From Gemmataceae bacterium (GTDB lineage Bacteria > Planctomycetota > Planctomycetia > Gemmatales > Gemmataceae), in the NCBI GenBank assembly GCA_028288765.1, contig JAQGHQ010000591.1:1-64000 (forward strand): a stretch of 64,000 nucleotides of DNA. The letters run 5' to 3'. Position numbers and translations under genes: made by a program. Position 1 is the first letter of the stretch; each line of letters opens with the position of its first letter. Shown here in pieces: positions 18,418 to 27,258 of this stretch. The notes beneath the pieces are model-generated. The model was not told the origin of the DNA, made no database searches, and was given only the letters and a program-made list of their open reading frames with translations.

Positions 18418-18546
18418 CCGTGACCTCGGGACCCGAAATCCGCCCGCCGGGAGAGCCCGCGGGGCGGCGGCCGTATACGTCCGGCCGGCGGCGGCGCCAA
18501 GCCGACGTGTGAGGAAGCGGACCTCTCGATTCCGAAGGTCTATCCT

Positions 18547-18592
18547 GGGAGCGGCCGTCCCGGCCGCTCTTGGCCGGGACGGCCACGCTCCC
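18547..18592. repeat. GGGAGCGGCC hairpin
   Basis: Palindrome with arms GGGAGCGGCCGTCCCGGCC and GGCCGGGACGGCCACGCTCCC around a six-base loop. It resembles the hairpin at 550-592 in its GGGAGC/GCTCCC ends and GGCC core, so the two may belong to one repeat family. Confidence 0.7.
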
Positions 18593-18677
18593 GGGGAAAA
18601 CCCCTGCTACACGAACCCACTGATTCACGAACCCGTTGGGACGGTCTCATTTGGTCGGGCCGGCCAACGGCTCGGAA

Positions 18678-18804
18678 CGTGGGGGCAGGTTTCCAACTTG
18701 CCCGGGGCACACGGACGCCCCAACCCGCTGGCTCGATCCGAGGACTTCCACCGCGCGGGATCGGAGGGGCCGCGGCCGGGCAAGTTGGAAACCTGCCCCC
18801 ACGC
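18678..18804. repeat. 127-bp inverted repeat with 26-bp arms
   Basis: The arms are perfect complements: GTGGGGGCAGGTTTCCAACT plus TGCCCGG at 18679-18705, and the reverse at 18776-18804. The centre of about 70 bases is GC-rich and non-coding. Such terminal inverted repeats with a short non-coding centre fit a miniature mobile element or REP-type repeat. Confidence 0.75.
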
Positions 18805-18985
18805 CCGACGCCCCGGACCTTCTGGGACTGCCTCCGTGGCCTCCTGTATGAGAGTCGTTCGCCAGGCCGTTGCCCCGGCAGCCCCGGTGCGTCAGAATGA
18901 CGACTTCAGGCCGTGCTCTCCCCGCCCGCGCTGCCGCCTTCCGGTACGGTCATTCCCCTCTCGAAATCGCTGTGGAGTCGTTCGC

Positions 18986-20752
18986 ATGGTCCCGTTCGTC
19001 CCGCTGCCCCGCCCGGACCGAGTCCGGTCCCTGGCGGCTGTTCTTGTACTGCCCGCCCTGTGCCTCGTGCTGACCCGGGTCGCCCCGGCGGCCGAGACCG
19101 CCCCGGCCCCGCGCGCGGTCGACAGTCTCGCCAGACAGACAGCCCCGGAAGACCTCGACCGGGCACTCCTGAGCGAAGTCAAGGCGAACGCGGAGCTGAT
19201 GAAGAACCTCCAGTACGTGTCGGACGTGATCGGCCCGCGGCTGACCGGGTCGAAGAACCTGGAGCGGGCGAACGAGTGGACGGCGGCGAAGATGAAGGAG
19301 TACGGGCTGGAAAACGTCCGGCTGGAGCCGTGGGAGATCCCGATCGGGTGGGAACGCGGGCCGGCGAGTATGACGGTCGTGGACCCCGATACCCGGGTGC
19401 GGTGCCTCGTCGCCGCCGTCGGCTGGACCCCGGGGACGAAGGGGAAGGTGACTGGCGAGGTGGTCGTCCTCACGGCCCGGACCAAGGCCGACCTCGACAA
19501 GTACAAGGGGAAGCTGAAGAACGCGGTCGTCATCACCGGCCCGCCCGCCACCGTGGCCCCGGTCACCGACCTGTCCTACGGCCCGCTCCCCCCGCCGCCG
19601 GCCAAGAAGGACGCCCCGAAGAAGGACGAGCCCAAGAAGGAGGCACCGAAGACGACCGACGCCGGCTCGGTTTCGGCCCGGCCGGTGGCGGCGGTCGAGG
19701 CGGCCGTGCAGCCGGCGGCCAAGGACCAGCCCAAGACCGAGGCCCCGAAGAAGGACGAGCCCAAGAAGGTGGACCCGCCGCCCGGGGTCAGTTTCCTGAT
19801 CCCCCCGGCCGAGCTGGACGCCTTTCTGAAGGCCGAGGGGGTGGCGTGCCGGGTCAGTGACGCGGCCAAGCCGCACGGGCTGCTCGTCGCTTACGGCGGG
19901 TGGCGGGGGGCCGACCGGGCCGCGACCCAGGACGCGATGCCCCGGCTGGTCCTGGCCCACGAGCACTTCGCCATGCTGTACCGGCTCGCGACCCGCCCGG
20001 CCCCGGCGGTCACGAAGGTCGAGGTCGAGATCAGCAACACGTTCGTCCCCGGGCCGATCACCTGCTTCAACACGGTCGGCGAGGTGCGGGGGGCCGAGAA
20101 GCCGGACGAGTTCGTCGTGGTCGGCGCGCACCTGGACTCGTGGGACCTGGCGACCGGGACGATGGACAACGCGTCCGGCAGCTGCGTGGTGCTGGAGACC
20201 GCCCGGGCGGTCGCCACGCTGGCCAAGCAGGGCCGGCGGCCGAAGCGGACGATCCGGTTCGTGCTGTTCACCGGCGAGGAGCAGGGGCTGCACGGGTCGC
20301 GGCAGTACGTGACCAAGCACCAGGACGAGATGGACCGGACGTCCGTGGCCCTGGTCCACGACACCGGGACCGGCCGGGTGTACGGGTTCGGCGTTCACGG
20401 GCAGGCGAAGACGAAGGAGATCCTCGAGCCGGAACTGGCCACGCTCGCCGGGATGGAGGGGTGGCGGGGGCTGGACCTCGGGGGCGTGTTCGGGAGCGAC
20501 CACCAGTCGTTCCACCCGGCCGGGGTGCCCGGGTTCGCCTGCCGGCAGGACATCGACGAGTACCGGCTGACCCACCACACGCAGACCGACACGTTCGACC
20601 ACGCGAAGGGGCCGAACCTGATCCAGGGCGCGCAGGTCATGGCGGTGACGGCGGTCCGGGTCGCGAACCTGCCGGAGCTCCTGCCGCGGAACCGGACCAT
20701 ACCGAAGAAGGAGCCGAAGGACCCGGCCGGGGCGAAGAAGACGACGAACTGA
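18986..20752 (+). CDS. M28 family zinc metallopeptidase, exported
   Basis: A 588-residue aminopeptidase-like protein with a signal peptide (hydrophobic AAVLVLPALCLVLTRVAPAA, cleavage likely after AAE). The co-catalytic zinc site is clear: GAHLDSWD with His382, DNASG with Asp394, FTGEEQG with Glu431/Glu432, an Asp in LVHDTGTG, and a C-terminal His in THHTQTD. Before it lies a PA-like region (about residues 130-330), interrupted by a Lys/Pro/Ala/Glu-rich insertion with repeated APKKDEPKKE units at about residues 205-275. It should cleave peptides in the periplasm or outside the cell. ATG 18986 was chosen because it opens the signal peptide; the open frame extends further upstream without coding character. 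Confidence 0.93.
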   Translation: MVPFVPLPRPDRVRSLAAVLVLPALCLVLTRVAPAAETAPAPRAVDSLARQTAPEDLDRALLSEVKANAELMKNLQYVSDVIGPRLTGSKNLERANEWTAAKMKEYGLENVRLEPWEIPIGWERGPASMTVVDPDTRVRCLVAAVGWTPGTKGKVTGEVVVLTARTKADLDKYKGKLKNAVVITGPPATVAPVTDLSYGPLPPPPAKKDAPKKDEPKKEAPKTTDAGSVSARPVAAVEAAVQPAAKDQPKTEAPKKDEPKKVDPPPGVSFLIPPAELDAFLKAEGVACRVSDAAKPHGLLVAYGGWRGADRAATQDAMPRLVLAHEHFAMLYRLATRPAPAVTKVEVEISNTFVPGPITCFNTVGEVRGAEKPDEFVVVGAHLDSWDLATGTMDNASGSCVVLETARAVATLAKQGRRPKRTIRFVLFTGEEQGLHGSRQYVTKHQDEMDRTSVALVHDTGTGRVYGFGVHGQAKTKEILEPELATLAGMEGWRGLDLGGVFGSDHQSFHPAGVPGFACRQDIDEYRLTHHTQTDTFDHAKGPNLIQGAQVMAVTAVRVANLPELLPRNRTIPKKEPKDPAGAKKTTN

Positions 20753-20883
20753 GGCAGGCGGCGGGAGAAGCCCGACCGGCCGTTCGGTCGACCATCACCC
20801 GCGAGATGCCTTTCGGGCACGCACCGCGTGCCCTCCGCGCGGCGCACGCTTTGTCGACATCCACGAGGAATTGAAATCTCGAG

Positions 20884-21056
20884 GATTTCAGCCTGAAAGG
20901 CTGGGAGCGCATAGCCCCGGGCACCGCCCTGGGCGGGGGAACGCGGTTGGGTCCGACGTCCGACCCGATCGTGTGGCGTTCCCCCGCCCAGGGCGGTGCC
21001 CGGGGCTTCGTGCTCCCACCCCGTTGGGGTGAAAACCATACCCCACCGCGGATTTC
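20884..21056. repeat. large inverted repeat, family CACCCCAACGGGGTG, copy 1
   Basis: Starts with TTTCAGCCTGAAAGGCTG, continues with GAGCGCATAGCCCCGGGCAC, and returns as its complement to end with CACCCCGTTGGGGTGAAAAC. About 35 bases separate the two halves. Two more copies at 27063-27206 and 57063-57215 share the same building blocks in the opposite orientation. All three are intergenic. Confidence 0.85.
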
Positions 21057-21143
21057 GACAACGCACGCGGCGCACAGACGGCACGTGGAGCGTGAGACTC
21101 AGGGCCGGAAGGAACCGACCGCCCTTGGGCCGCGCGGACGACT

Positions 21144-22244
21144 CTACTCTTCCACCGGCACCAGCCGACCGCCCTCCCGGGCGGACCGCAGGCAGGCGTC
21201 CAGCACCAGCTGGGTCTTCAGGGCGATCTCGCCCCACTGCGGGTCGAGCTTCCCGGACGAGACGATCCCGGAAAACGTGCGGATCATGGTCGCCTCCTGC
21301 GCCCCCGCCGCCCCGTCGCTGTACTCCCGGACCACGTGCCGGCGGGGGTGGCTTTCCATGTGGAACGAACACCCGTCCTTCCACATCACCGGCTGGTTCG
21401 CCTCGAACCCCACCTCGCACCCGTAGAAGGGCAGCACGAAGTCCGGGACGTGGACCGACCCGCGGGCCCCGCTCAGATGCGCCCACTGCTGGTTCTCCGT
21501 CCGGAACGAGCAGTAGAACGACGCACTCACCCCGCCCGGGAAGAACAGCTCGCCCGAGAACTCCGTCGGGACCGGGCGCGCCCCGGAGCCGTGCTCGTGC
21601 AGCGCCCGCCCGCTCACCCGGTCGGGCAGCTGGTAATTCATCGCCCAGAGCGCGAACCGCAGGTTGTACCAGCCGAGGTCGCCCAGGCAGCCGAGCGGCT
21701 CGAGGTCGTTACTCACCCGGATGTTCTCCCGCAGGAACTCCTCCGGGGCCGCGAAGCTGAACTGCGAGGTGATCCGGCGGAGCGTGCCGACCGCGTCCCC
21801 CGCCTCAAGGACCTGCCGCAGGAGCGGCAGCCGGGCGCTGTGCATGAACATCACCCCGTCCATGAACTGCACCCCGTTCGCCCGGCAGGCGTCGAGCATC
21901 GCCCGGACGTCGGCGGCGGTGGACCCGCACGGCTTCTCACACAACACGTGCTTGCCCGCCCCGGCGGCCTTCACCACCCACTCGCGGCGGATGCCCGTCG
22001 GGAGCGGGACGTAGACCGCGTCCACGTCGGGCCGGCGGAGCAGGTCGTCGTATCCGCACGGCGCCGGGACCGCGGGGAACGGCACGTCGGCCTGGCACTC
22101 GTCGATGAACGCCCGCGCCTTCGCCGGGTCCCGGCTGGCGACCGCGGTGAGGACGGCGTTCCCGGCGAGCCTGATCGCCTTCCAGTTCTTGCGGGCGATG
22201 TTCGCCGTGCCGAGGATGCCCCAGCGACAGGTGGGGGACGCCAT
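21144..22244 (-). CDS. Gfo/Idh/MocA family oxidoreductase
   Basis: A 366-residue NAD(P)-dependent oxidoreductase. The Rossmann motif GILGTANIARKN is at residues 9-20, and the family EKP motif (VLCEKPCGS) lies near residue 102, with Lys the likely catalytic residue. The C-terminal half has the expected open-sheet domain with LGDLGWYN, and FSGIVSSGKLDPQWGEIALK near the end. It should oxidise or reduce a sugar or cyclitol in the cytoplasm; no signal peptide is present. GGAGCTCCGGTC precedes the ATG. It stands alone between the repeat at 20.9-21.06 kb and the divergent LEA-like gene. Substrate cannot be predicted. Confidence 0.94.
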   Translation of the reverse strand: MASPTCRWGILGTANIARKNWKAIRLAGNAVLTAVASRDPAKARAFIDECQADVPFPAVPAPCGYDDLLRRPDVDAVYVPLPTGIRREWVVKAAGAGKHVLCEKPCGSTAADVRAMLDACRANGVQFMDGVMFMHSARLPLLRQVLEAGDAVGTLRRITSQFSFAAPEEFLRENIRVSNDLEPLGCLGDLGWYNLRFALWAMNYQLPDRVSGRALHEHGSGARPVPTEFSGELFFPGGVSASFYCSFRTENQQWAHLSGARGSVHVPDFVLPFYGCEVGFEANQPVMWKDGCSFHMESHPRRHVVREYSDGAAGAQEATMIRTFSGIVSSGKLDPQWGEIALKTQLVLDACLRSAREGGRLVPVEE

Positions 22245-22648
22245 GACCGGAGCTCCGGGTGAGGGTGCGCGAGGCGCGTGCGGGAGTCGTACTAACGGGG
22301 TAGGGAACCGGCCGCCCGCGGCCAGCGTCGCGGCCCGGAGAATATGTCGGGTGCAGGGGGGCGAGAGGCGGCCCGGCCGGCTTCTCCCGTCAGAAGCCGG
22401 GAGAGACGATGACGGCCGAGCAAATTACGACCCACCGACTCGGGAACGAGCAGCTGGTTGCACCCTCACTGGCACGCCCAGCTGGCCGCGCGATAAACGG
22501 AAAACATTAGCCCGCAATGGGTTTCAGAGACCGCCGGCTCGGCACGGTCGTTGCTCCTCTTTCTTCACGACACGGAAGCAGCGGCGCTTAGCCGCGACCG
22601 GGTCGAGAGTATTCTTCGCCCTACTTGACCAAGTAAAAGGAGATCATC
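22245..22648. other. divergent intergenic region
   Basis: 404 bp between the oxidoreductase start and the LEA-like gene, carrying both promoters. A small perfect hairpin, CCGGCTTCT/AGAAGCCGG, is at 22377-22400. The part from about 22500 on is less GC-rich, as expected for the promoter of the LEA-like gene. No coding pattern is seen. Confidence 0.4.
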
Positions 22649-22876
22649 ATGGCTGACACCACCCGCGAGAAACTGAAGGACGCCGGCCAGACGATTGCCG
22701 AGAAGGCGAAGGAAGCCGGGCACTGGACCAAGGAGAAGGCCGAGGAGGTCGCCGACTGGGCGAAGGAGAAGATGCACCAAGCCGGGGACAAGGTCGACGA
22801 GGCTGCCCAGAAAGCCCGGCACAAGACGGACGAGGCCGCCCAGAAGGACAAAGACACGAACTGCGGCTGCGGCTGA
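22649..22876 (+). CDS. LEA-like / CsbD-like small stress protein
   Basis: A 75-residue, very hydrophilic protein made of amphipathic repeats: DAGQTIAEKAKEAGHWTKEK, then AEEVADWAKEKMHQAGDKVD and EAAQKARHKTDEAAQKDK. This is the composition of group 3 LEA proteins and related bacterial desiccation or general stress proteins, which are unfolded in solution and become helical on drying or on membranes. It ends with a Cys-containing NCGCG tail that may bind metal or form disulfides. A strong AAAGGAGATCATC site precedes the ATG and an intrinsic terminator follows 18 bases after the stop, so it is a compact single-gene unit, probably well expressed. Confidence 0.85.
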   Translation: MADTTREKLKDAGQTIAEKAKEAGHWTKEKAEEVADWAKEKMHQAGDKVDEAAQKARHKTDEAAQKDKDTNCGCG

Positions 22877-22894
22877 CCGCCGGCCGACAGTCCG

Positions 22895-22936
22895 AAAACT
22901 CAGCGGGCCGGGATCATTCCCGGCCCGCTGAGTTTT
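22895..22936 (+). terminator. intrinsic terminator after the LEA-like gene
   Basis: A perfect 19-bp stem, AAAACTCAGCGGGCCGGGA against TCCCGGCCCGCTGAGTTTT, with a TCAT loop. The closing TTTT lies within the stem, as in bidirectional terminators, so it may also stop transcription from the right. Confidence 0.85.
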
Positions 22937-23126
22937 GCCCGCTGAGTTCCGGTTGAAGGATCACCCGACGAAGTCCGGACCGGACGAGAAACCCGTGTTC
23001 TCCGAAGAAACCGAGCTTCTTCACGAGGGGCGACAGCCGGTGCGTGGCGGTGCCGCGGCCACGCAGTGAGTGCGCTGCGAATCAGGGCCACGAGCAAGGA
23101 TTGTTTTCGGACGAGCACGGCGAAGA

Positions 23127-23558
23127 TCAGCCTGACTCCGGCCGGACGGCCGGGACTCCGGTCCTGGACGCCGTCTCACGAAGTCGCCAGAGGTCGTCCA
23201 CGATCCGGAGCAGATCGTGCGGGTCCACCGGCTTGACCAGATGGAGCAGGAACCCGGCCGCCTCGGTCAGATGGCGGGCCTCTTCGTTGCTCATCGCGGT
23301 CACGGCGACGAACAAGACGGGCCGGCCGCCGGTCTGCTCCCGCAGATGCGCGACCAGTTTGTCCCCGTTCATGTCCGGCATGTGGAGATCGATCAGGCAA
23401 ACGTCCGGACGGAACTCTCGGGCGGCGGCCAGCGCCCCTGGGGCGTCGTAGCACGCCCGCGCGTCGAACCCGACGATCTGTAGGAGGGCGGCCTCCGAGT
23501 CAGCCACATCCTGATTGTCATCAACACATAGGATGCGGAGCCGGGACGTGGTTTCCAC
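23127..23558 (-). CDS. single-domain response regulator (CheY-like)
   Basis: A 143-residue receiver-only protein. The acidic pocket is LCVDDNQD (Asp13/Asp14), the phosphoacceptor is Asp57 in CLIDLHMPDMNG, the Thr switch is in VAVTAMS and the Lys in HLVKPVDP. No output domain follows, only a short Arg/Pro tail. Such proteins shuttle phosphate or regulate a partner by direct contact. A second receiver-only gene (24149-24592) on the opposite strand shares the VDDNxDxADS and KPV motifs, so the two are probably duplicates. A hybrid or orthodox kinase partner is not adjacent, though a histidine kinase lies at 24772-26499. Confidence 0.93.
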   Translation of the reverse strand: METTSRLRILCVDDNQDVADSEAALLQIVGFDARACYDAPGALAAAREFRPDVCLIDLHMPDMNGDKLVAHLREQTGGRPVLFVAVTAMSNEEARHLTEAAGFLLHLVKPVDPHDLLRIVDDLWRLRETASRTGVPAVRPESG

Positions 23559-24148
23559 CTCGGACCTCCCCTGGCTTCGCCGGGTGAATGAAGTTCAGGC
23601 AAAGGCCGTGCCGGCTGTCCCCAAGATCACGTCGGAGGTGCCCCGGACAAGACCAAATGGGTACTGTCTCGTATGCGAATCAGCAAAAATTGTCGGGAAT
23701 CATAAACGTCATCCGGGAGAGCAATCGATTGCCGAGACCGGGCGGGAATGGAGTTGAGCGTTGTGTTGCCGGATCAGGAAATAAGTGTTCAGTCCAGCTA
23801 AATTCTTCACCGTCAGACCGTGCACCAGGGCCGCCGGCGGGCCGGCCCGTCCCAGCGCCCGGGCAGTTCGGGAAGTCAGCCCCGGCTGCTTTCATCCCCC
23901 GGCCGGAGGGCGGAACCCGTAACCCGCCGGTAGTCGGAGCCCGGGACCGGGCCTTCTTTTGCGCGCGTTTTGGTAGCCCCCGGCCCGGAACTCGATTCGG
24001 ATTTCGCGCGTCCGGCGGGGCGGCTCCCGTGCGAACCCGGCGTGCCGGCACGAGGGTTGCGGGCACCCCCGCACATGGCGCCCCGGCCACGACGGCCACG
24101 GGCGGACCCGGTCGGTATCATTTGCTCACTCTGGACGACCAACCGATC
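23559..24148. other. divergent intergenic region, no gene seen
   Basis: 590 bp between two divergent receiver genes. The half nearest the minus-strand gene is AT-richer (around 23640-23810) and probably carries its promoter. The half nearest the plus-strand gene is very GC-rich. Open frames here lack recognisable similarity or ribosome binding sites, so I annotate none. Confidence 0.4.
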
Positions 24149-24592
24149 ATGACCACTCCCACGACGGGCACGGACGCGATCCCGCCCCCCGCCCCGACCG
24201 GGCTGCAGGTCTTGTGCGTGGACGACAACCACGACGCCGCGGACTCGCTCGGCGTCTTGCTGGGGTTCGCCGGGCACGGGGTGGCGGTGGCCCACGACGC
24301 CAGGTCCGCCCTGGAGGTGATGGCCCACGGGTTCCGGCCGGAGGTGTGCATCCTCGACATCACGATGCCGGGAATGGACGGGTGCGAGCTGGCCCGCCGG
24401 GTCCGGGACGCGACGGGCGACCGGCCACCCCTCCTGATCGCCCTGACCGCCCTCGGGGATTACAACTCACTCGGGCGGATGGCGGACGCCGGGTTCGACC
24501 TGCACTTCGAGAAGCCGGTCGTGCCGCAAGAGTTGTTCGAGGCGCTGGGGGAGTTCGCCCGCCGGAGCCGGCCGGACGGGTCGGCCGGGTGA
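24149..24592 (+). CDS. single-domain response regulator (CheY-like)
   Basis: A 147-residue protein with a Pro/Thr-rich N-terminal extension of about 19 residues, then a complete receiver: VLCVDDNHDAADS (Asp25/Asp26), phosphoacceptor Asp70 in CILDITMPGMDG, Thr in IALTALG and Lys in HFEKPVVP. No effector domain. The ATG at 24149 begins a stretch matching the family right away; the frame stays open far upstream but without receiver similarity. It converges with the histidine kinase gene 180 bp away, which could be its phosphodonor; that is inference from proximity. Confidence 0.92.
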   Translation: MTTPTTGTDAIPPPAPTGLQVLCVDDNHDAADSLGVLLGFAGHGVAVAHDARSALEVMAHGFRPEVCILDITMPGMDGCELARRVRDATGDRPPLLIALTALGDYNSLGRMADAGFDLHFEKPVVPQELFEALGEFARRSRPDGSAG

Positions 24593-24771
24593 ACCGGGCG
24601 GCCGGAGGCGGAGGGGTCGTGGGCGGCAAGGTGATCGGCAGGAAAGAACGCCCCGGAGGATCGCCGGGGGGCAGGTTTGGGGTGGCGCCGGCGAGCTGAC
24701 CGTGCCCCCCGGGACGCAACTCCCGGCCAGATTCGGGGATTCTTCGGCGCCCCGATCGCCGCGCGCCGGCC

Positions 24772-26499
24772 TCACTCCGGCGGCGGGTCGTACGCCGGGT
24801 GGAGGGTGGTGCCGCCGGCCGAGTCGGCCGCGAACGCCGACTTCATCGGCAGCCGGAGGGTGAACTTGGTCCCCTTCTCCGGGACGCTCTGAACCAAGAT
24901 GTCCCCGCCGTGCTCGCGGAGGATCTTCCGGCTCACCGGCAGCCCGAGGCCCGTCCCCCGGCTCCCCTTGGTGCTCACGAACGGCTTGAAGATGTCGTCC
25001 ATCTTGCCCGCCGCCACCCCCGGGCCGTTGTCCAGGACGATCACCTTCGCCCAGTTCCCGTCCGGCTCGAGCAGTGCCTGCACCGCCACTTTCGCCCCCG
25101 GCCGGTCCTCCACCGCGTCCAGCGCGTTGATCACGATATTCAGCACCGCCCGGTGGATGCCGTCCGGGTCGCACGGGACCGCCCCGACGTTCGCCCCCTC
25201 CCGCCAGTCGAGCACGACCCCCCGGTCCTTCGCCCGCCCCCGGACCATGTCCAGCACGTCCAGGCACAACTTGTTCAGGTCGGTCGGCTCGATCGCCGGC
25301 TCCCGCTCCTTCGAGTAGCTGAGCATGTCGAGGATCAGCTGGTCGATCCGCCCCTGGTTCTTCTCGACCAGCTTCCACCCCTTGCCGAGCAGGTCCTTGT
25401 CGTCGTCGGTGATCGCCGTCCGGACCATGTCGGCCCCGAACCGCACCCCCTGCATGATGTTCTTGATGTGGTGCGACAGGGCGGCAATCGTCTGCCCGAT
25501 CGCGGCCAGCCGCTCGGCGTGGACCAGCGCCTGGTGGTACCGGGACTCCTCCACCGCGATGGCCGCCTGGTGGGCGATCGCGCTCGCCAGGTGGAGGTGG
25601 TCCTCGGTGAACTTGCCCGCCTCCCGGCCGCCCGAGACGAACTGCTTGAGCGTCGAGTGGGTGTCGAGGAACAGCACCCCGAGGACCTCCCGGCGGCCCT
25701 TCATCGGGACGCAGATCGCCTCGCGGATGTTATGCCGGTGGATGCTCGCCCCGCCCCGGAACCGGGCGTCCGACTGGGCGTCGGTCACCAGCACCCCCTG
25801 GGACTCCTTGAGCACGTGGTCGACGATCGTCCGGCTGACCGGGAGCTCCTCCAGCCGGTTCAGCCCGTCCCGGTACCGGACGGCCTTCGGGGCCAGGTGC
25901 CCGGCCTCGTCCCGGATCATGAAGCACCCGTGGTCGCCGTCCACCGACTTCAGCACCAGCTCCATCACCTTGGCGAGCAGCTCGTCGACGTCGAGGATGT
26001 GGCTGACCGCCTCGGCGGTCTCGTACAGGGCGGCGAGGCCGGCCAGCCGGCCCTTGAGCCAGTCGGACCCGGCCGCGTTCGGCTGCGACAAGATCTGGCT
26101 GCCGGTGTCCACCCCGACCCGGCGGACGATGGCCGCCATCACGTCCGGCTCGGCCCCGCGGGCGAGCAGCCGGACCCGCTCGGTCAACTCGTTGGCGGGG
26201 GTGTCGGCCCGGGCGGCGGTGTACAGGAGGATCGACTGGCCGACGGCGATCTGATCGCCGCTGCGGAGCGGGGCGGACGAGACCGGCTGGCCGTTCAGGA
26301 GGGTCCCGTTCCCGCTCCCGAGGTCGAACACCTGGTACCCGCCGGCCGGCAGCGACCGCAGTTCCAGGTGTCTACGGGAGATCTGGGTGTCGTGCAGGGC
26401 GACGGCGTTCGACGAGTGCCGGCCGACCGTGACAGCCTGGCCGGACAGGTCGAACTGCTTCCCCTCGTCGACGCCGCGGAGGACGATCAATCGAGGCAC
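24772..26499 (-). CDS. FHA-GAF sensor histidine kinase
   Basis: A 575-residue soluble kinase. Residues 1-95 form an FHA domain (GRHSSNAVALHDTQISRRHL, GSGNGTLLNG) expected to bind phosphothreonine. Residues about 165-330 form a GAF domain (LVLKSVDGDHGCFMIRDE; RGGASIHRHNIREAICVPMK). The kinase core follows: H-box ALSHHIKN with His343, N-box NIVINALDAV, G1 DNGPGV and G2 GTGLGLPVS. No membrane segment, so it senses cytoplasmic signals. A GTG start at 26499 is chosen because the FHA fold begins immediately after it; the longer frame upstream would run into the promoter of the divergent gene. The FHA link suggests crosstalk with Ser/Thr kinases, which are abundant in Planctomycetes. Confidence 0.93.
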   Translation of the reverse strand: MPRLIVLRGVDEGKQFDLSGQAVTVGRHSSNAVALHDTQISRRHLELRSLPAGGYQVFDLGSGNGTLLNGQPVSSAPLRSGDQIAVGQSILLYTAARADTPANELTERVRLLARGAEPDVMAAIVRRVGVDTGSQILSQPNAAGSDWLKGRLAGLAALYETAEAVSHILDVDELLAKVMELVLKSVDGDHGCFMIRDEAGHLAPKAVRYRDGLNRLEELPVSRTIVDHVLKESQGVLVTDAQSDARFRGGASIHRHNIREAICVPMKGRREVLGVLFLDTHSTLKQFVSGGREAGKFTEDHLHLASAIAHQAAIAVEESRYHQALVHAERLAAIGQTIAALSHHIKNIMQGVRFGADMVRTAITDDDKDLLGKGWKLVEKNQGRIDQLILDMLSYSKEREPAIEPTDLNKLCLDVLDMVRGRAKDRGVVLDWREGANVGAVPCDPDGIHRAVLNIVINALDAVEDRPGAKVAVQALLEPDGNWAKVIVLDNGPGVAAGKMDDIFKPFVSTKGSRGTGLGLPVSRKILREHGGDILVQSVPEKGTKFTLRLPMKSAFAADSAGGTTLHPAYDPPPE

Positions 26500-26665
26500 T
26501 TGGCAGCTTCTCGCGGACCAGGGCGACTGACATACCGTACCCCGACTCGGGGCCCAGGGCAACCAGATACCCGCTTCCCCACGCCGGGGCTTCGGCTTGC
26601 CCCGCGGCGAATCGCGGCGTATCCTTTTTTGGCTACCCATCATTTTATCCGACCCCGAGGCCCGC

Positions 26666-27019
26666 ATGGACGGCGAAGCGTTCTTCGACGATCTGTACAG
26701 CCAGTACCTCGTGCATTTTCCCTGCTTCGCGGTCGTCCTGGCGGACGGCCAGGGGTTTGCCACCGAACCGGCCGGCGACGGGACGGAGTCTCTGATCCTG
26801 CTGACGGACGCGGACCTGGCCGAGCGGTATCTCGCCGGGTCGAGGAGCCGGGAGTTCACGGCGACCCTGGGCAGCCCCGACCTGCTGACGAAACTCCTGC
26901 ACCGGCTCCCGCCATCAATCACCCACGTCACCTTCGACCCGGACCCCCGGTTCCACCGGCGCTACCCGATCGACGTGATCCGCGACAGCCTCACGCGGCC
27001 CATGAAGAAGGCGGGGTAG
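26666..27019 (+). CDS. hypothetical protein
   Basis: A 117-residue acidic protein, start ATG 26666. It opens with DGEAFFDDLYSQYLVHFPCF and contains ESLILLTDADLAERYLAG and HVTFDPDPRFHRRYPIDVIR. Alternating strands and helices suggest a small alpha/beta fold, loosely SseB-like, but I do not recognise the family. It is divergent from the histidine kinase, with 166 bp between the starts. Codon use matches its neighbours. A frame extension upstream to a GTG is possible but lacks coding character. Confidence 0.7.
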   Translation: MDGEAFFDDLYSQYLVHFPCFAVVLADGQGFATEPAGDGTESLILLTDADLAERYLAGSRSREFTATLGSPDLLTKLLHRLPPSITHVTFDPDPRFHRRYPIDVIRDSLTRPMKKAG

Positions 27020-27062
27020 TCGGGCAGTGGGCGGTGAGCAGTGGGCGATATTTCGCCGGTCT

Positions 27063-27206
27063 TCACCCCAACGGGGTGAGAGCGTTTAGCCCAGGGCATC
27101 GCCCTGGGCGGGGAACGCGGCTGCGACACAACCCAACCTGATCGAGGCCCTTCCTCACCCAGGGCGATGCCCTGGGCTAAACGCTGTCAGCCTTTCAGGC
27201 TGAAAT
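27063..27206. repeat. large inverted repeat, family CACCCCAACGGGGTG, copy 2
   Basis: Runs from TCACCCCAACGGGGTGAGAG through TTTAGCCCAGGGCATCGCCC to the complementary GGGCGATGCCCTGGGCTAAA and ends CAGCCTTTCAGGCTGAAAT. Roughly 35 bases lie between the halves. Same architecture as copies at 20.9 and 57.1 kb. Confidence 0.85.
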
Positions 27207-27212
27207 CCCCGA

Positions 27213-27254
27213 CTGCCCGCTGCCCACTGCCCACTGCCCACTGCCCACTGCCCA
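27213..27254. repeat. CTGCCCA heptamer tandem array
   Basis: Six consecutive 7-bp units, the first CTGCCCG and five CTGCCCA. Inverted single units (GCAGTGGGC) lie on the other side of the large repeat, near 27024 and 27038. The array ends just before the stop of the last SGNH paralog gene. Confidence 0.85.
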
Positions 27255-27258
27255 CTCT

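Larger units (their letters stand above)
18418..18985. other. divergent intergenic region with two inverted repeats
   Basis: 568 bp between the lipoprotein gene and the divergent M28 peptidase gene, so it must hold both promoters. No coding frame is convincing. Two separate inverted repeats occupy it (18547-18592 and 18678-18804). Confidence 0.5.

Noticed and set aside
27213..27254. CTGCCCA array as a possible CRISPR or iteron origin
   Set aside because: There are no spacers and no cas genes. Iterons would need a rep gene and DnaA boxes nearby; neither is seen.
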